DNA from: Alphaproteobacteria bacterium | Lineage (GTDB): Bacteria; Pseudomonadota; Alphaproteobacteria; Thalassobaculales; Thalassobaculaceae | Length of the DNA: 64,000 nt | Assembly (NCBI GenBank): GCA_024742605.1 | Contig: JANSYC010000009.1 | Span: 22,905 to 86,904 of the forward strand | Reading direction: 5' to 3' | Shown here: positions 63,597-64,000 of the stretch, piece by piece | Layout: each line of letters opens with the position of its first letter | How positions within the stretch are numbered: the first letter of the stretch is position 1 | Notes under the pieces: generated by a model | Told to the model about the DNA's origin: nothing | Database searches by the model: none | The model's input: the letters and a program-made list of their open reading frames with translations, nothing else | Position numbers and translations under genes: made by a program

Positions 63597-64000
63597 ATGG
63601 ATATCGGCATGATGTCTCTGGTCGAGCCTTGGCACTGGTTGGTGTTCGGCGCGGTTCTCGTGGGGCTTGAGATCCTGGTCTCCGGTATCTTTCTCATGTG
63701 GTTCGGGTTGGCCGCCCTGCTGACCGGGCTCGTCATGTTCGTCATACCGCTGGATTTCGCGGTTCAGGTTCTTGTTTTCGGTATTCTCTCGCTGGTGGTG
63801 ATCTTTCCGACCCGCCGGTTGGCCCGGAGGGTCCTGCCGGAGGATGAGAAGGAGGTCGCGCACCTCAACCGTCTCGGCTCCAATATGATCGGCCGCAGCG
63901 CGACCATCACCGAGCCCGTGGTGAACGGGTCCGGAGCTGTGCATTTCGGCGACACCCGCTGGGTTGTGCGCGCGGATACGGATCTTCAAATCGGTGCGGA
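63597..64000 (+). CDS. NfeD family membrane protein, partial
   Basis: The first 134 codons are in the window; the gene runs off the right edge. Three membrane helices at about 12-75 (LVFGAVLVGLEILVSGIFLM, then FVIPLDFAVQVLVFGILSLVV). A soluble OB-fold starts near 95 (LNRLGSNMIGRSATITEPVVNG...VHFGDTRWVVRA). Short NfeD proteins pair with stomatins; the Band-7 gene lies just upstream with a 9-base gap. Confidence 0.92.
   Translation, partial: MDIGMMSLVEPWHWLVFGAVLVGLEILVSGIFLMWFGLAALLTGLVMFVIPLDFAVQVLVFGILSLVVIFPTRRLARRVLPEDEKEVAHLNRLGSNMIGRSATITEPVVNGSGAVHFGDTRWVVRADTDLQIGA

Noticed and set aside
62259..63989. 576-codon open frame on the minus strand
   Set aside because: Antisense to the Band-7 and NfeD genes; composition typical of a shadow frame.

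Overview
The window reads as chromosome from a motile alphaproteobacterium, most likely Rhodospirillales-like. The evidence is a high-GC backbone, FliX beside a divergent flgI, a DksA lacking most zinc-finger cysteines, a CckA-type hybrid kinase after flhB, then recA and alaS, and several exact -24/-12 (sigma-54) promoters in front of flagellar genes. The species cannot be named from sequence alone.

Layout: (1) 1-1280, flagellar backbone: start of flgI (minus), fliX and dksA with its terminator. (2) About 1290-29700, a roughly 28 kb genomic island lying between dksA and flgH. It carries a hypothetical gene with a C-terminal segment I associate with defence loci, an IS3-family remnant, a Xre-type regulator, three tandem RTX/zincin proteins with variable heads and near-identical tails, a DUF433 antitoxin-like gene, an OLD-family ATPase/TOPRIM nuclease, a serine resolvase, a HicA-like toxin gene with a partner, bracketed by arrays of a palindromic repeat, a DNA methyltransferase - SF2 helicase - GIY-YIG nuclease operon, and a tightly overlapping six-gene minus-strand operon of three different tyrosine recombinases, two small coiled-coil proteins and a RecD-like helicase. 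The recombinase operon starts next to flgH and is the likely mobility module. (3) 29711-47778, flagellar cluster: flgF-flgG-flgA-flgH (minus); fliL-fliM-DUF6468-motE-cheZ-like-two MotB-like-TPR (plus); fhlB-like/108-aa/fliO/fliP (minus); flgB-flgC-fliE-fliQ-fliR-flhB (plus). (4) 47855-64000, housekeeping: cckA, recA (with LexA-box-like sites), alaS, a MoxR/vWA pair, NlpC/P60 protein, aldo/keto reductase, alpha/beta hydrolase, class II aldolase, YcgN-type Cys-cluster protein, and a stomatin (SPFH)/NfeD pair cut by the window end.

How it fits together: the flagellar genes cover rod, L ring, export gate, C-ring switch and motor-associated functions under RpoN-type promoters, with CckA as a likely cell-cycle input. 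The island looks like a transposable defence and secreted-protein cassette. Its most unusual parts are the recombinase trio joined to a RecD-like helicase, the methyltransferase-helicase-GIY-YIG operon, the repeat arrays around the toxin-antitoxin-like pair, and the shuffled RTX array behind a palindrome-covered promoter.
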